Notes under the pieces: generated by a model
What the model saw: only the letters and a program-made list of their open reading frames with translations
Database searches by the model: none
Told to the model about the DNA's origin: nothing
Shown: one piece after another, positions 1 to 13,230 of the stretch
Position numbering within the stretch: the first letter of the stretch is position 1
Layout of the letters: each line of letters starts with the position of its first letter
Translations under genes and position numbers: made by a program
NCBI RefSeq assembly: GCF_050003625.1
Contig: NC_134398.1
Span: 67,340,891 to 67,404,890 of the forward strand
DNA from: Haematobia irritans
Taxonomy: Eukaryota > Arthropoda > Insecta > Diptera > Muscidae
Reading direction: 5' to 3'
DNA: 64,000 bases

Positions 1-1560
1 GAGACCTAAACAAAAAATACAAAGCCTAAATGAAATGAAAAACTATCTATTCATAACAAACGCCATCCTGAGTGACACTTAAAAGTAGTGGGGGGCTAAA
101 GGACAAAGGCAAAAGAAAAAGTTCCGCAAAGTCATCGCATTCAGCTATGGCTTTGATATAAACGTCAATGGTGTTTTTTAGATGATCTAAATGTCCTTTT
201 CACCATGTCTAACCAAGCCATGACGTTGGCTATGGCAATCGTTTAAAACTTTTAAGGGCTATGTTTAGAAATTTAGCTTTCACTATGAAAGTCCTGCTTT
301 TCACTTTTGAGAAATATGTCCTCAAAGCTGTGAAGTCGTTCAAAATGTTGATGGCCTTAAAACTCATTCATTACTACCTTTTTTTGGGTGTTTCTGTCAC
401 AATGTAGGATTTATGTCCACCTTAGATGCAAACCTTTATTTGACCAAAAATTCTGCAATGTTTGCACCTTGAAATATGAGGCAATTTATCATTTAATTTT
501 TTTTTTTTGTTTTACTTCTCTCTTGCAAATATCGTTTACCGGTTTCTGTCACAAACGTTTGAGATTTATTGGTATTTCATGCAAGTGAATACCAATACCA
601 ATGATGATGATGGTGCATGTGAAGAGTCAAAGGAAGCACTTAAATCATTTTAGAAATGATTACAGATACATATGTATTTGAATCGAATGTGGATGCCCTT
701 GAATATTATAGCAATTTAACTTTTCTTATATAATTGATTTATCTGAACCAATTTTCTTGTGAAAACAAAAATTATAAGATTTCTTAAAATTTTTCCTGAA
801 ATAACTCGCAAAGAAATCGCAAACAAAGTAAGTTGTAATGACTAACAATTAAATAATCGTTATTTAAGAAGCTACCAAATATTAATGATCTTCATTACTT
901 TTACGAAATATCAAAACACAAAATTTTGTACAACCCGAAAACCATTACATATATTTGTTTAAACTTTTTTTGGGAATTGCAATCTTTTATCGTCAGAGTA
1001 ATGTGTTAAAATTTTGAACTAAATGTTATAATTATGAAAATAAAATATATTGCTTTTTTCGAAATTGTATACCCGAATGGGTGATAAGGTATAACATTGT
1101 ATACATTTCTTATTTTGGAAAAAAAATTGTTTCAAAGATTATTGACATAAAGCTGGCAATGTTATCCAACTGTTGACCACCCGACCTAGTTGTTGAAGTT
1201 CTCAACTATTTTTGCATTTAATAATATGAGATTGGTTTTATATTTGTATAATAAAATCCATATACATAAAATAAGTTTTGCTTGGGGATTTTTCATTGGA
1301 AAAATTTGTAGGTTGGGCTGTTTTATGGGGATATACTGGGGGCAAATCACGACATTCGATATCGAGAATTTTTGATCGAAATCTAAATTTTTCGAATCAC
1401 GGGTGTTGATATCGAGTTTTATTGATCGAACATTTTTTTTTGATTGGTAAATTTCAATCGTAAAACATTTTTCATTTGTTTTTCTATAGTTAAATATGTA
1501 GTAGTAAATATGTTAGTCTTAGTTCGAATTTTTTGCTAATTTGTTAATTTACATATAACT
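1..1560. other. AT-rich intergenic DNA, no gene seen
   Basis: This stretch is strongly AT-rich, with many stop codons in every frame. The few frames of about 60 codons are low-complexity and show no motif I recognise. I see no terminal repeats, tRNA-like boxes or tandem arrays in it. Confidence 0.6.
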
Positions 1561-1910
1561 CGAATTAAAGTTAAACAAATATTGGTCATAGTCGAGTTCG
1601 GGAGCGAGCATCCTAGCTTGGCAAAGAACCATATAGAAAGTGCACAGGCAAGAGCGATATCCAAGAGATTGTATTCAATCAATTATCGTACCATACCATG
1701 ACAACATAACGCTTCTGGACTACCATGTAAGAATAATGAATGATGAAAGCTTCCACTGGCCAACAACTGGACGACAGATTCTGTCCATAGGACAAAGCCG
1801 AAAACCCCGGCCGAAGGCCGACCACCGATGTCAATACTTTCTCGTTAGCCCACTTTGGATTCTGTCTATATTCAACATTGACGTATACGGTTGCATTAAA
1901 ATAAGTTAAA
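1561..1910. other. Slightly GC-richer unidentified block
   Basis: This block is less AT-rich than its surroundings and contains 'ccccggccgaaggccga', a short GC palindrome near position 1805. An open frame runs from 1640 to 1909 but has no ATG at its start and no recognisable domain. It could be a remnant of an old mobile element. I do not call it a gene. Confidence 0.3.
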
Positions 1911-2690
1911 GCAAGTGAGTAAAGTAGAAAGTCGGGCGGGGCCGACTATATCATACCCTAAGCCACACCTACTGAATTAGTAAATATAAGGATTTGTGGG
2001 GTAGGCAGTGAATAGATAAAACGTATCTCCATATTTAAGAAAATTAAGGGGTACATGTTTGTGGGAGTTTTATCACAATCTGAACAGAAATGTCTGATAT
2101 TAGGAGCTAAGTTGATTCTGAACCTACAGAGTTAGAATGCCACTAACATTGAGCCCATTCCCTACGGGAAATTGGTGCACTTTGCCATTGATGGACCTAT
2201 CGCAAAACTGGTACCGGAACTCCAGCTCCCGTACTCGCTTGATATTAAAATTTTATTGGATCTACACATTTAGTGAAATGATATTATCAGAATAACTATT
2301 TTTAAGAACAATACTATTTATTGGCCACGAAGGCTTACTGTATTGTTAAATGAAATGAAATAAATAACCTATTTCAAAAGTTTTTTTTCATTTCGAATCC
2401 GATTCGGATGCCCAAAATGAAACAGATTTCTAAGTGTTTGTCCTAGAGTGGACCTGTTTATGGTGTGCTCGTGCTAAATTGTCCCAGGATATGTCCTTTG
2501 GAATGAGTCCAAGACGTGTCCTATAGTGTCAATTTACCCTGTCAATGACAAACCCATGTTAAAGTGACCGGTCCCTTCCGTACGTTCTGACCAGAACTGG
2601 CACTGGTCTATACACACCAGGGACTAGTCCTGTATAGGTCCTGTAGTTGTTCCATTTCCCGTAGGGTTATTAAAAAAGAGGAAATCGCTC
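1911..2690 (+). mobile_element. DINE-1-like (Helitron/Helentron-type) 5' fragment, interrupted
   Basis: The fragment begins with the GC hairpin 'agtcgggcggggccgact', which marks the 5' end of this family, here preceded by 'aagtgagtaaagtag'. A diverged direct copy lies at 63184-63430. The shared text includes 'cctacagagttag' and 'ttgagyccatt'. A CCC...GGG element is inserted at 2160. Only the 5' part of the family is present. Confidence 0.6.
2160..2666. mobile_element. Non-autonomous DNA element with CCCTACGGGAAAT ends
   Basis: The left end reads ccctacgggaaat, and the reverse complement of the right end reads ccctacgggaaatgg, giving terminal inverted repeats of about 13 bp over 507 bp. The host flanks are 'cccatt' and 'ttattaa'. 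The diverged host copy near 63410 reads 'ccattattaa', so the insertion duplicated 'tt', a 2-bp target site. The termini closely match the element at 40087-41280 (ccctgtaggaaat). No transposase is encoded. Confidence 0.7.
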
Positions 2691-2789
2691 AATTAGTGTT
2701 CGTAAAAAAATCCAAATTTGTGAAACTTGGGAAATATATTTATATAATAGCTACATGCAAGTCTAACTACGATCGGCTAATACTTTAAA

Positions 2790-3329
<540 letters not shown>

Positions 3330-3330
<1 letters not shown>

Positions 3331-3545
3331 AATTTAATTGAATTTTGTCACGGAATCAATTAATTGTGTGATAGAATCAATTAATAATGTGATTGGTTTT
3401 TGACATAAAATTCAATCACAGTTTTAATTGAATCAATTAACATTTTAATTAACATTTTTTCGTGACAACAATCAATCAACTATTTGATTGATTCAATTAA
3501 AAATATTAATTGATATAGGCAATAAATTTCAATCAAAAATGTATA
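3330..3545. repeat. Palindrome-rich 'ttaattgattcaattaa' repeat, fragment
   Basis: The segment is built from short palindromes of the kind 'ttaattgaatcaattaa'. It resembles the interior of the CAC...GTG element at 13231-13804 and the piece at 10169-10454. Neither terminus is recognisable here, so this is an old fragment. The following 850 bp up to 4400 hold nothing I can identify. Confidence 0.5.
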
Positions 3546-5284
3546 TACTGCGCCCCCAAAATCTTATTTAGTTTTATTTGAAATAAAAGAAAATATGAGT
3601 TTCTTATGAAAAATCTTCAATATTTTATTTTTCTGAATTACGCTATAGACTAAAGAATTTGGTTTTTGTTATTTGTGTGTTTTGTTCTACCATAACTTAG
3701 ACATACAATTATGATCAATAACAACTAAAGGGTTAAAAAAATAAACTATATTAATCATTATCTTCCTTATCATATAAACAATGTCAGCATGTTCCTTCTA
3801 ATATTTAGATGCGCCTAAATTTCCAATAAATCAGCAGCCTGTAAGCTAAATTAGTTTTTCTGAAAGTAAACAGATTAATTCGAATTTAATTTAGTTCAAT
3901 TAAAAGTTAATTTTGTTAAACATTACCTGCATAGACTATCAAGTTCAATTCTTAGTTCCAGGTTGCAGATTTATAATCTTCTTTTGCAGTTGTAATATTT
4001 TAGCATAAAAGGGTGAATTAAGCAGCTCGGTAATTTAATGTTAGTAACAATTCCTTTCCAAAATCGTCTATTAAATATTGAACCAATCAAAGATAAAAAT
4101 AATGGCAAAACAATGTAATATTTGGTATTATATTGATGATACTTTGCAAATTCTGGAAATGGAAAAAAATATAAATGGAAAATATATATTTTTATAATTT
4201 TCGGATATTTTTCATATTTTTAAATCCAAATGAAAGAACTTTTTTACCATTACATAATTCAGCTCATTAGTTTATATACCAGATATACTGCTCTCTACTT
4301 GGGTTCAAACTGAAAAAGGCAGTTTAATACCAACGCTACTTAGCAACTTCAAGGTGAATCTTCCAACAAACCCATACAGCTCTTGTTTTTAAGAAAACTA
4401 CACTGAAAAAACAGTGAACCCTTTTCCATTGCAAAATGAACTAAACTTTAGTAATATTGACCATGATTTAGCCCTTAAGATTTTTTTCAACTTGTCTAGT
4501 TTATAATTCTCTTAAATTTTAGTTCATCATAACATTGTATTTTAGTTGATTTTTACAACACCATAAGATTTATATACCCCTACCAAGTTGAAAAGTCAAT
4601 ATCAGTTTGGTTTACTTGCTTATTTTGTGAGAAACCCGATAATAAAAATTGGTTAACAGTCTCTTTAAAATGTCGACGACTAAACTATTTTTAAATCAAT
4701 CATTCCACAGTACAGAGAAATTAAATAATTAAAGGAACAACAAACCGTTTTACTATTATGAAAATTTTCATACATTAAAATTAAACTTTCTTTAAGCAAA
4801 AGTACTTTATTATAAAAACTTATGATGAAAGTTCTTAATACAATGTTTTTTGTGAATAAAAATTATGACCACGTGGAACAGAGAGTAGTTCATTTGAACT
4901 CGCTGTTTGGACATTTTGACTTATCCTTCTTTTATTTATCGTAGGTAATTTTTTCACATATCTTGCTGGAAAAAATGGAAACAATAATGAAAATTGTTAA
5001 AAATTAACACCATGTAGTGAAATATAATTTTTAATTCTTCATTTTAGCTTGTAACTTACAATATTTGGGGCATTTTATCAAATGGTGTAAGGAATTTAAC
5101 TTTTCTTTGGAAAACGTATCTCATTAAATTTGTACCTGAAACAATTAGAGAAATAATGAAGTATTCTAAATAAACTCATAAAACTGTGTTGTTATCGATG
5201 TGAAAGATATAATAAAATAAATATTCTAGTTGAAAGAAAGCCAAAGTTTTAATATGAAACTTACCAATTCTCTATTAAATTGTA

Positions 5285-6434
5285 CACGCACAGAAAAAAC
5301 ATGTTTGGACATGGTTGCCGCATCCATTTAATGCTTATTTAGAGTATGTAATTGTCGCGAAAACCATGTATTTTGTCTTTGTAAAAATAATTTTCGAGCG
5401 GAGAAAAATATATGTTGGCAATAAGCATTTGAATGGTTATCAAATACCGCAAACATGTTCTATCATTTAAATGATAGAATTGGAGACCATTATATGGTCA
5501 GGGAAATCATGTACCTGACCATTCAATTTTTTACTTTTTTGCAGAGAAAAAAGTATTTTTATAGTTTACGTATAGACATGTATACAACCATTACATGGCC
5601 ATAAAGACCATGTACATTGTTTTCGTGACCATTTAATTTTTTAATTTTTTTGCAGCGACAAGAATTTTATAAAAACATTGAGCAGGTACACACGATTTTC
5701 ATTTTGCGCGTCAGTCGTGTGTTGATTGTTTCTTGGAATGGACGGAGAATACGGAATTATTGTGTTTTGTGTTAATTTATTTATTCACAAATGGCACGTG
5801 GTTTTATGTGAATACAAAAAAGGAAAGTGTAGTTGAAAAAAATGTACCTGTTTTTTGTTCTGCATTTTGATATATGGTATAATTTATTTTTATTTGCAGT
5901 TACATGATGTCTGCGTTTGTACATTTGATGGGCACGAAGTAAATATGGAATGATTACTTATTGTTGAAATTGAACCAAACTAGAGTGTGTAAAAATATGT
6001 GATGTTTGCTTGCACGACATTATAAATAGAAATAAGCAATGAATTAGTTTATAAATAAATAAAAACAAATAAATAAAGTTGATTTTGTGTTTTCTTTTCT
6101 CAAGTGGCGTCCTTTTTTCGACGACGAAAATAGTTTTTTCATAAAAATCAAAACATTTTAGGTTGTGACTATGTTCTTTTAACTGGAAGAAAAACATTTT
6201 TGACGAATAACATAACATTTTAGATCGTGACCATTGTCTTTTAATGGAAACAAAATTCTTTTTATTAATATAATAACATTTTAGATGAGGACAATTGTAT
6301 TTTTCTTAGAACCATGTTCACTGAGCCAACATGGTTGCAGGTTAAAATGTTACATGGTCGCCGCAAAAATAGTTCCTATCATATTATTTTGCTCTTCGAA
6401 TATGATTGTGACAATCATGTTTCTTCTCTGCGTG
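5285..6434. mobile_element. Z: CAC...GTG element inserted in V1
   Basis: The left end is cacgcacagaaaaaacatg, and the reverse complement of the right end is cacgcagagaagaaacatg, giving a TIR of about 19 bp over 1150 bp. The flanks are 'ttgta' and 'tacgctg', a 'ta' duplication. The V2 copy lacks the insert: its complement reads 'aatgtacgctgg', the exact empty site. The interior repeats 'accatgtacatt'-like and 'acattttagat' phrases and has no credible ORF. A 4-bp 'gtac' duplication is formally also possible because gtac is a palindrome. Confidence 0.8.
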
Positions 6435-6590
6435 TACGCTGAGGGGAAATATAAAAAATTGTCCAAATTTATTTGGGTTACTCTGAAATTAAATATTTAT
6501 TTTTTACATTAAATAAAATTATTAAATAGGTTTTCAAAAAATCTAATGAAAAAATAATAATATGCATAAAAAACCAAATATTCTTGATAT

Positions 6591-6811
6591 CCCTAGACAG
6601 TCATCATTCGTCAAAATGACGACACGTAATTTCATTTTCGATTTAAAATGCATTTTAGTCTATTGGGAAATGGTAAATTGAATAAGAAAATAAATTCAAG
6701 TTTGGTTCACTTTTTCGCTCACGATGAAAATTATAGCGTCTTGAAATCAGCCGTAGTCAACATGACGAAGGATGACGTTAATATACAAAAAATAACGATG
6801 ACTGTCCAGGG
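6591..6811. mobile_element. piggyBac-like MITE inserted in V1
   Basis: The left terminus is ccctagacagtcatc, and the reverse complement of the right terminus is ccctggacagtcatc, over 221 bp. TTAA follows the right end at 6812-6815. The left flank has decayed to 'gatat'. CCC termini at a TTAA target are the hallmark of piggyBac-type elements. No coding capacity. Confidence 0.65.
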
Positions 6812-7232
6812 TTAAAAGAAAGTTAAAGAATCCTTACCAATTCACTATTAAATAACAGGCAAAGGAGTACTAAAAATTTGTCCAAATTTTTAAGGGGTTA
6901 TTCTGAAATTAAATATTTGTTTTTACATTAAAAATATTACATTGGTTTCCAAAAAATGTTATTAAAGAAATATTAAAATAAGGTATTAAAAACCTGTAAT
7001 TTTGATGATAAAAAGGTCTTAAAAACGTAAATATTCTAGTCGAAAAAAGGCAATTTTTAAAAGAAAACTTACCAATTCTCTATTTTTTAAATTTGTTCGA
7101 ATCCATCTGGAGTTGCTCTGAAATTAAATATTGTTTTTACAACAAAGAAAAACATTAAACTGGTTTCCAAAAAAATTAATTAACAAATAATAATATATAT
7201 AAAAAATATTCTTTTTAAAAGAAAGTCATATT

Positions 7233-8566
7233 AAAACAAGTAAGGAAAGTCTAAAGTCGGGCGGGGCCGACTATATTATACCCTGCACCACTTTGTAGAT
7301 CTAAATTTTTTATACCATATCACATCCGTCAAATGTGTTGGGGGCTATATATAAAGGTTTGTCCCAAATACATACATTTAAATATCACTCGATCTGGACA
7401 GAATTTGATAGACTTTTACAAAATCTTTAGACTCAAAATTTAAGTCGGCTAACAATTAAATCTGAAGCAATTTTAAGGAAACTTCGCAAAAGTTTATTTA
7501 TGATTTATCCCTCGATATAAATGTATTAGAAGTTTAGGAAAATTAGAGTCATTTTTACAACTTTTCGACTAAGCAGTGGCGATTTTACAAGGAAGATGTT
7601 GGTATTTTGACCATTTTTGTCGCAATCAGAAAAACATATATATGGAAGCTATATCTAAATGTGAACCGATTTCAACCAAATTTGGCACGCATAGCTACAA
7701 TGCTAATTCTACTCCCTGTGCAAAATTTCAACTAAATCGGAGTTAAAAATTGGCCTCTGTGGTCATATGAGTGTAAATCGGGCGAAAGCTATATATGGGA
7801 GATATATCTAAATCTGAACCGATTTCAACCAAATTTGGCACGCATAGCTACAATGCTAATTCTACACCCTGTGCAAAATTTCAATTAAATCGTAGCAAAA
7901 AATTGGCCTCTGTGGTCATTTGAGTGTAAATCGCGCGAAAGCTATATATGGGAGCTATATCGAAATCTGAACCGATTTCAACCAAATTTGGCACACATAG
8001 CTACAATACTAATTCTACTTCCTGTGCAAAATTTCAACGAATTCGGAGCAAAAAGTTGGCCTCTGTGGGCAAATGAGTGCAAATCGGGCGAAAGCTAAAT
8101 ATGGGAGCTATATCTAAATCTGAACCGATTTGGCTGATATTTTGCAAGTTTTTCGAGACTCTTAAAATATTCGAATGTACGGAATTTGAGGAAGATCGGT
8201 TCATATACACGCCAATTATGACCAGATCGGTGAAAAATATATATGGCAGCTATATCTAAATCTGAACCGATTTTTTCCAAAATCAATAGGGATCGTCTCT
8301 GAGCCGAAACAGGACCCTACACCAAATTTTAGGACAATCGGACTAAAACTGCGAGCTGTACTTTGCACACAAAAATACATCAACAGACAGACAGACGGAC
8401 ACACAGACGGACAGACAGACAGACGGACATCGCTAAATCGACTCAGAATCTAATTCTAAGACGATCGGTATACTAAACGATGGGTCTCAGACTTTTCCTT
8501 CTTGGCGTTACATACAAATGCACAAACTTATTATACCCTGTACCACAGTAGTGGTGAAGGGTATAA
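7233..8566 (+). mobile_element. Full DINE-1-like element (HINE), copy A
   Basis: The 5' end is 'aaaacaagtaaggaaagtc' followed by the hairpin 'agtcgggcggggccgact'. Then come roughly 150-bp tandem units with the phrases 'ggcacgcatagctacaat' and 'ttggcctctgtggtca', a (GACA/GACG)n tetranucleotide tract near 8388-8428, the block 'tcgactcagaatctaat', and a 3' hairpin 'ttataccctgtaccac' / 'gtggtgaagggtataa'. This order matches the known layout of Drosophila DINE-1/INE-1 elements, which are non-autonomous Helitron/Helentron relatives. Its twin is at 15383-16720. Confidence 0.8.
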
Positions 8567-9641
8567 AAATATGAATAAACTATACGCTGAGATATAACAA
8601 AAATTTTCCAAATTCACCTGGAATTGAATATTATTTTTTTACATAGAATAATAAAAATTTCAATACACTTTCAACATATTTTCCTAAATATTCTTAATAA
8701 CTTTTTTCTAAACTACTGATAAAATATTAATAACTTTCATTTAAAAGGTTTAATTAGCAAACACCAATATATGTCTCAAAAATCCAAAATATTCCATGTC
8801 TTTATATTCCCTTGTTGCATACCAGCTAAAAAGATGCAACAGCCCACGCCAACGCCAACTATACAACTGAAGCATGCCAAACAAAACCAAGCAAAGCCAA
8901 AACATTCCTACAACAACAAAAACACATGTGCCTTTATTGAAAACAACACCTCATCCAGCCAAATAAACCATCCGCGAATAACAAACACACACACAAACCA
9001 CTAAATGGACAAAAATTAAAACAACCCCACGCTCATGTATACACAACAAAACTCAAGTAACATCATCTTTACATTAATCACATTCCACTATGCCGATAAA
9101 GATCTCTGTACTATGCATTAGTTCATAGCATCTGCTGACAATTTACTCTAAGAATAATATTCGTAAAGGCACACCAGTTTATGAACGATGAAACATTTAA
9201 CTTAAAATTTGCAAAATTTTCATGAAATGTTATGTTATAAATTTAATTACATGTGAACTAAAAACAATTATTAACTATAGGAATTGTCAGTAAGAAATTC
9301 CTATCCACTTTCAAGTTCATTTTTCGTAAAAAAATATTTTCTCATACAAAAAAATCTTATAGTAAATTGCACTTATTATTTAGAAAATACTTTACATTTC
9401 ACAAGTAGTTTTATAGCATAACAAACGAATTTTTAACTACCAGTTAAGAAATTTTTTAAGGAAATTTCCATCGTATTTTGTAGGCCATGAACTAAACGAT
9501 TGCTACTTAGAATTTGTAAAATTTCCTTTCGAGTAGTTAATTTTCGTTCAAGATACGAAAAATGAACTAAAATTCTGGAAAATTCTTGTAATAAATTATT
9601 GTAAAAATCTTCTTAAATTTACGAGACACTTTTTTTCTGTG

Positions 9642-10168
9642 TAGGTGTGAAAAATATTTATAATTTTAAAAGATCAATACGGTACCCACCTTTTGATTGA
9701 AAACATATTCTTATATTCGTATATATTTGATAAAATGATGGAGTTGATGGGATTGATTGGTCAATTTCACGAAATAAAATAGGTCACTAAAAGAAATTAA
9801 TAAAAAATATATTATTTTAGTCCGTTTAATTTAAACAGGCTTCAATGGAAAACGGTATTCACATTTCACAATGGCTTACCTTCAATAAACGTAGATTGTT
9901 TTTCCATTTTTACAATAAATAGGTAATTTCAAGTGCGTCCTGTCATGTATTTTTTTCAAACCTTTACCAGTAAAAATTCAACCCTTTGCTATGATTTGAG
10001 TTCAAAATATTAATGCACACATTTTGAATGCAGCAGAGAGAATGTCGCCAATTATGGTTTTCAATTTACGCGAAAAAGAAAAACCCAAGCGTTCGTTACG
10101 AGTTACTTCCACAGACTCTCTCCATCATACATTGTTGAATAAATACTCTCTCTTTTTGCTCTTTCCAT
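9642..10168. other. AT-rich intergenic DNA, no gene seen
   Basis: I see no ORF, tandem array or terminal repeat here. The phrase 'cggtacccacc' near 9680 recurs in similar form near 49485 and 49540, so part of this may be a shared old repeat. Confidence 0.5.
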
Positions 10169-10454
10169 CGCTCAAAATCATTAAATTTCAATCACAAAGG
10201 TGATTGGATTAATCACGTGTTTAATTGGAAAGGGAAACATTTTCAAACACGTTTGTAATTGAAAATTATTTCCGAATTGACTGAATCAATTAATATTTTA
10301 ATTGGAAAAGTAACAAATATCAATCATTTTTTAATTGGTTTTTATTCGGATTTGATTAAATAATTAATTGAATCAATTAACATATTAATTGAATCCGTTT
10401 CCAAATTCAATTAAGTGATTAATTGAAAACATTTAGGTGATCATTTTTTGTGTG
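10169..10454. mobile_element. X-like CAC...GTG element, left end eroded
   Basis: The interior is rich in 'aattgaatcaattaa' palindromes like the element at 13231-13804. The right end 'cattttttgtgtg' followed by 'ta' fits the GTG terminus plus TA target. The left end near 'cgctcaaaatc' no longer shows CAC. Confidence 0.5.
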
Positions 10455-10607
10455 TAGGCACATTTTTTGGCAGATCAAAGTTATTATACCCTGACCACTA
10501 TGTGGTTTAGCAAAATTTTAATTTAACCTTTGCGAGGTTATTTCTCAAGATCCGCCAAATCGGGCCACAATTTTTTTTTTTTTTTTTAATTTTTACAAAA
10601 TATTTTT

Positions 10608-10790
10608 ATGTTCTAACATATTAACATCTATGTACCAAACATATTACAGTACTTTATGAACATTATATGATTGCACTTAAACATAAAGTGCTAAAAATCT
10701 GAGTTGAAAACATATAATTTTTACAACGAAACATATGAAACACAATTTTTCGTTCGTGCAGGGAGAAATGTTTCTCTAAAAAACAGAACA
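10608..10790 (+). mobile_element. Remnant of the Y family terminal region
   Basis: Phrases such as 'gttctaacatattaacat', 'atgaacattatatg' and 'acgaaacatatgaa' match the 3' part of the Y elements at 13227-14780 and 26073-27031. The Y-type terminus 'catccgtg' is not preserved clearly ('cgttcgtgcag'). The poly(T) run at 10570-10588 precedes it. Confidence 0.5.
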
Positions 10791-10966
10791 TTTTTAATTT
10801 TTGGGTATTGTCAAGTAGGACACAACCGTAAAAATTTAACTGTTCCTTGTTCCGGGCTATTGCTCTCATTGATATCCACAAATATATTCAAGCTTCCTTG
10901 CGTTGCGTTATAACTGGGCAATTCCAAGAACCTAGTTCAATCGCTCACTTTGAATCCCTTACATTA

Positions 10967-12225
10967 CACCCAGAAAAAAATGACCCCTTCTTTAAGTTAA
11001 AATGAACTCATTGTGAAGAAAGTTGAACTTCGTATAGTGCCAAAGACATTTTTATTTGTTTGAACGATGTGATTTTCGTAGAAATTAGGTAGAATGCATT
11101 CCATATTTTAGTTAACATTTTCCTATACTACAGAATGAAAAAATTTAGCTGAATTGAATTCATATATGGAATGATTTTATTGAACTTTTTTCATTCATTT
11201 GGACAAATCTTACTGCTTACCTCCGTTTTTATGTATGTATATAATCAATTTTTTCTTCAATAAAATATATGTTTTATTAATATATTAAATATATTTATTT
11301 AGAATCAACAGCATCGACTGGCCTTGAAATATTAAAACACATTTTTTTCTTCTTCTAGTACCTTTCACTTTGTATAAGTTGCTGACTAGCAATTTTGTCC
11401 ACCTTTTACAATTTCAATACCTACAAATATAAGCAAAAAAAATCCTAAACCAATTTTTTCACAAAAGGTTAGCGTCACTGAATATTACCTCATAATTGAA
11501 GATTTCAAAATGAAGTCGAATGAAGGGGTTGTTATTCTGCTGGTGTTTTCTTTGTTTATAAATTTTTCTCACTAATTTAAAATAACAAATATTTTATATA
11601 TTTTATTTGTTTTTCATTATATTATTTTACAATATTATTTTTTAACAATCTCTCCGTATACCATAACAACGCGATTCCAACAAAAAAAATAACCCACGCG
11701 CAAACACATCGATGACAGGTATCGATTACAGGTAGATAAAAGAAATGTAGGAAATTTTCCTATATTCTAACAAGTGTGTTTCCTTAAGTTTTGAAAGGAT
11801 TGAATACTTATTAGTACGAAGAACTAAAATATTTTTCTATGCCAAGTGTTATTCGTATGTATGATAAGCTTTCTATAATAAAGGAAGTCATAATTATAAT
11901 TTTATAAGAAATCTTACTAAATTTGAGGAAACTTGGTTTTAGTTCGGTTTTTGTTTATTTTTACGAATGCTTTGTTATCGATGAATAAAATTTTCTTTTT
12001 CAGTAGTAAATTCTTATACCCAGCGAAGAAAACAGTATTAGTAAAATTCCATGCCTTATTCTAGTTAATGAACTATTCCTAACTGCTTTCAGTTTAGGAT
12101 TTTTTTTACTGAAACAAGTAAATTTTATTATTTCACACAAAAATTTAACTTAATGGAAATAAAATGGCTAAACTAAATTGATTAACACCTTTTCCTTTAG
12201 TTTCGAAGACACTTTTTTCTGGGTG
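10967..12225. mobile_element. CAC...GTG element with CACCCAGAAAAAA ends
   Basis: The left end is cacccagaaaaaaatg, and the reverse complement of the right end is cacccagaaaaaagtg, over 1259 bp. The flanking dinucleotides are 'ta' (left) and 'ca' (right), one mismatch from a 2-bp duplication. The interior is AT-rich and has no recognisable ORF. Confidence 0.65.
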
Positions 12226-13224
12226 CACTAAAGATCTTCTGCAGACAAGCCTAATGCTATCATATGGTCGACTCAAATCTTCTTCAACCTTCTCTTATAT
12301 ATTTACCCATAAACGTCTCCAAGTGTTCATCTTAAAACATCATTAATTGCGGTTATCTTGAAGAAAACATTATTTTCTGTAAGAACAAAACACCACATTA
12401 AAACTGTAGCAACCACAATAATGCATTGTTTAAACAACAGTCATAACAAAAAGAAAAGTTTTCCCAGTTTATGGACTCCCATCTACTACTTTTGTAAAAC
12501 TAACTAAAGAGTTAGTCCGGCAGTTGACATGTATGTTACAACGGGGGGTGGTAAGGCGTTTATTTTACCATTATTAAAATATCACAGACACAATTGTGTT
12601 TAGCGGTAGTAAGAAAAGCCTGTAACCCGGTCTATTCATCTCCATTCAACTCCTCGCTTTATGTCGCCCCATAACCATCCGCTAAACCTTCTCCAACCTG
12701 CGTGTATTGTCATGTGAGTTTATGCCTGACTGTAAAAAGTCACCGACATCACATCGTTGCCAAGCTTATGCGTTATGTGATGCATGTAAAATTCGCATAA
12801 TACGTGTCAACCATGCCATCCACGCTGCATTGTCATGTCAAAGTCAAGCGAAGAGTCGTTTGCAGCTGTAATGCAACGTAAAATCTGTCTTTCCTCGTGT
12901 CTTATCGCAAATGCACGGATGAAAGGCTAAGATAGAGCAAACAAAAAAAAACAAAAACAGAAAAGAATCATAATGTTATACACTTGGTGTGTTAAACGCA
13001 CTGAATGGGAAGACCTCACAAATCGTTCCCTTTTCGGTTGTTGACAGCCGCCTTGTAATGAAAGAAAAAGGTGTGGAAACCAAAAACCTAGAGTGGTAAA
13101 CAATAACTTCAATTACTAAGACAAAAGAAGAAGCTAACACGTGTCTGGTGACATGTTACAAAATTAGTCAACCGCATAGCATAGAGAACAATTTTTTCTA
13201 ATTTAATCCCCAAAGTAATTAATC
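12226..13224. other. Single-copy-looking intergenic DNA
   Basis: Base composition here is more balanced than in the repeats, especially at 12600-12900. I see no copy of it elsewhere in the window. No ORF looks like a protein. It may be intronic or intergenic host DNA. Confidence 0.4.
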
Positions 13225-13230
13225 TACACG

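Larger units (their letters stand above)
4401..9641 (+). mobile_element. V1: large CAC...GTG DNA element with three nested insertions
   Basis: The left end is cactgaaaaaacagtg, and the right end reversed is cacagaaaaaaagtg. The flanks carry a 2-bp duplication, 'ta' at 4399-4400 and 9642-9643. An inverted second copy (V2) occupies 28254-31446, and the two align through most of their length. V1 contains at least three nested elements (5285-6434, 6591-6811, 7233-8566) and extra copies of an internal tandem unit with the landmark 'cttaccaattctctatt'. No transposase is seen. The CAC ends and 2-bp duplication suggest a non-autonomous CACTA/EnSpm-like (CMC) element. That class assignment is inference. 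Confidence 0.75.

Noticed and set aside
8380..8430. (GACA/GACG)n tract as an independent microsatellite locus
   Set aside because: The tract is a fixed component of every DINE-like element here and matches the tetranucleotide block known from DINE-1 elements.
8771..9004. ATG-started frame conserved in both V copies (8771-9004 and complement of 29758-30153)
   Set aside because: Comparing the two copies codon by codon, nearly every difference changes the amino acid, and the frames diverge at the CA-rich end. That is the pattern of neutral DNA, not of a protein under selection.
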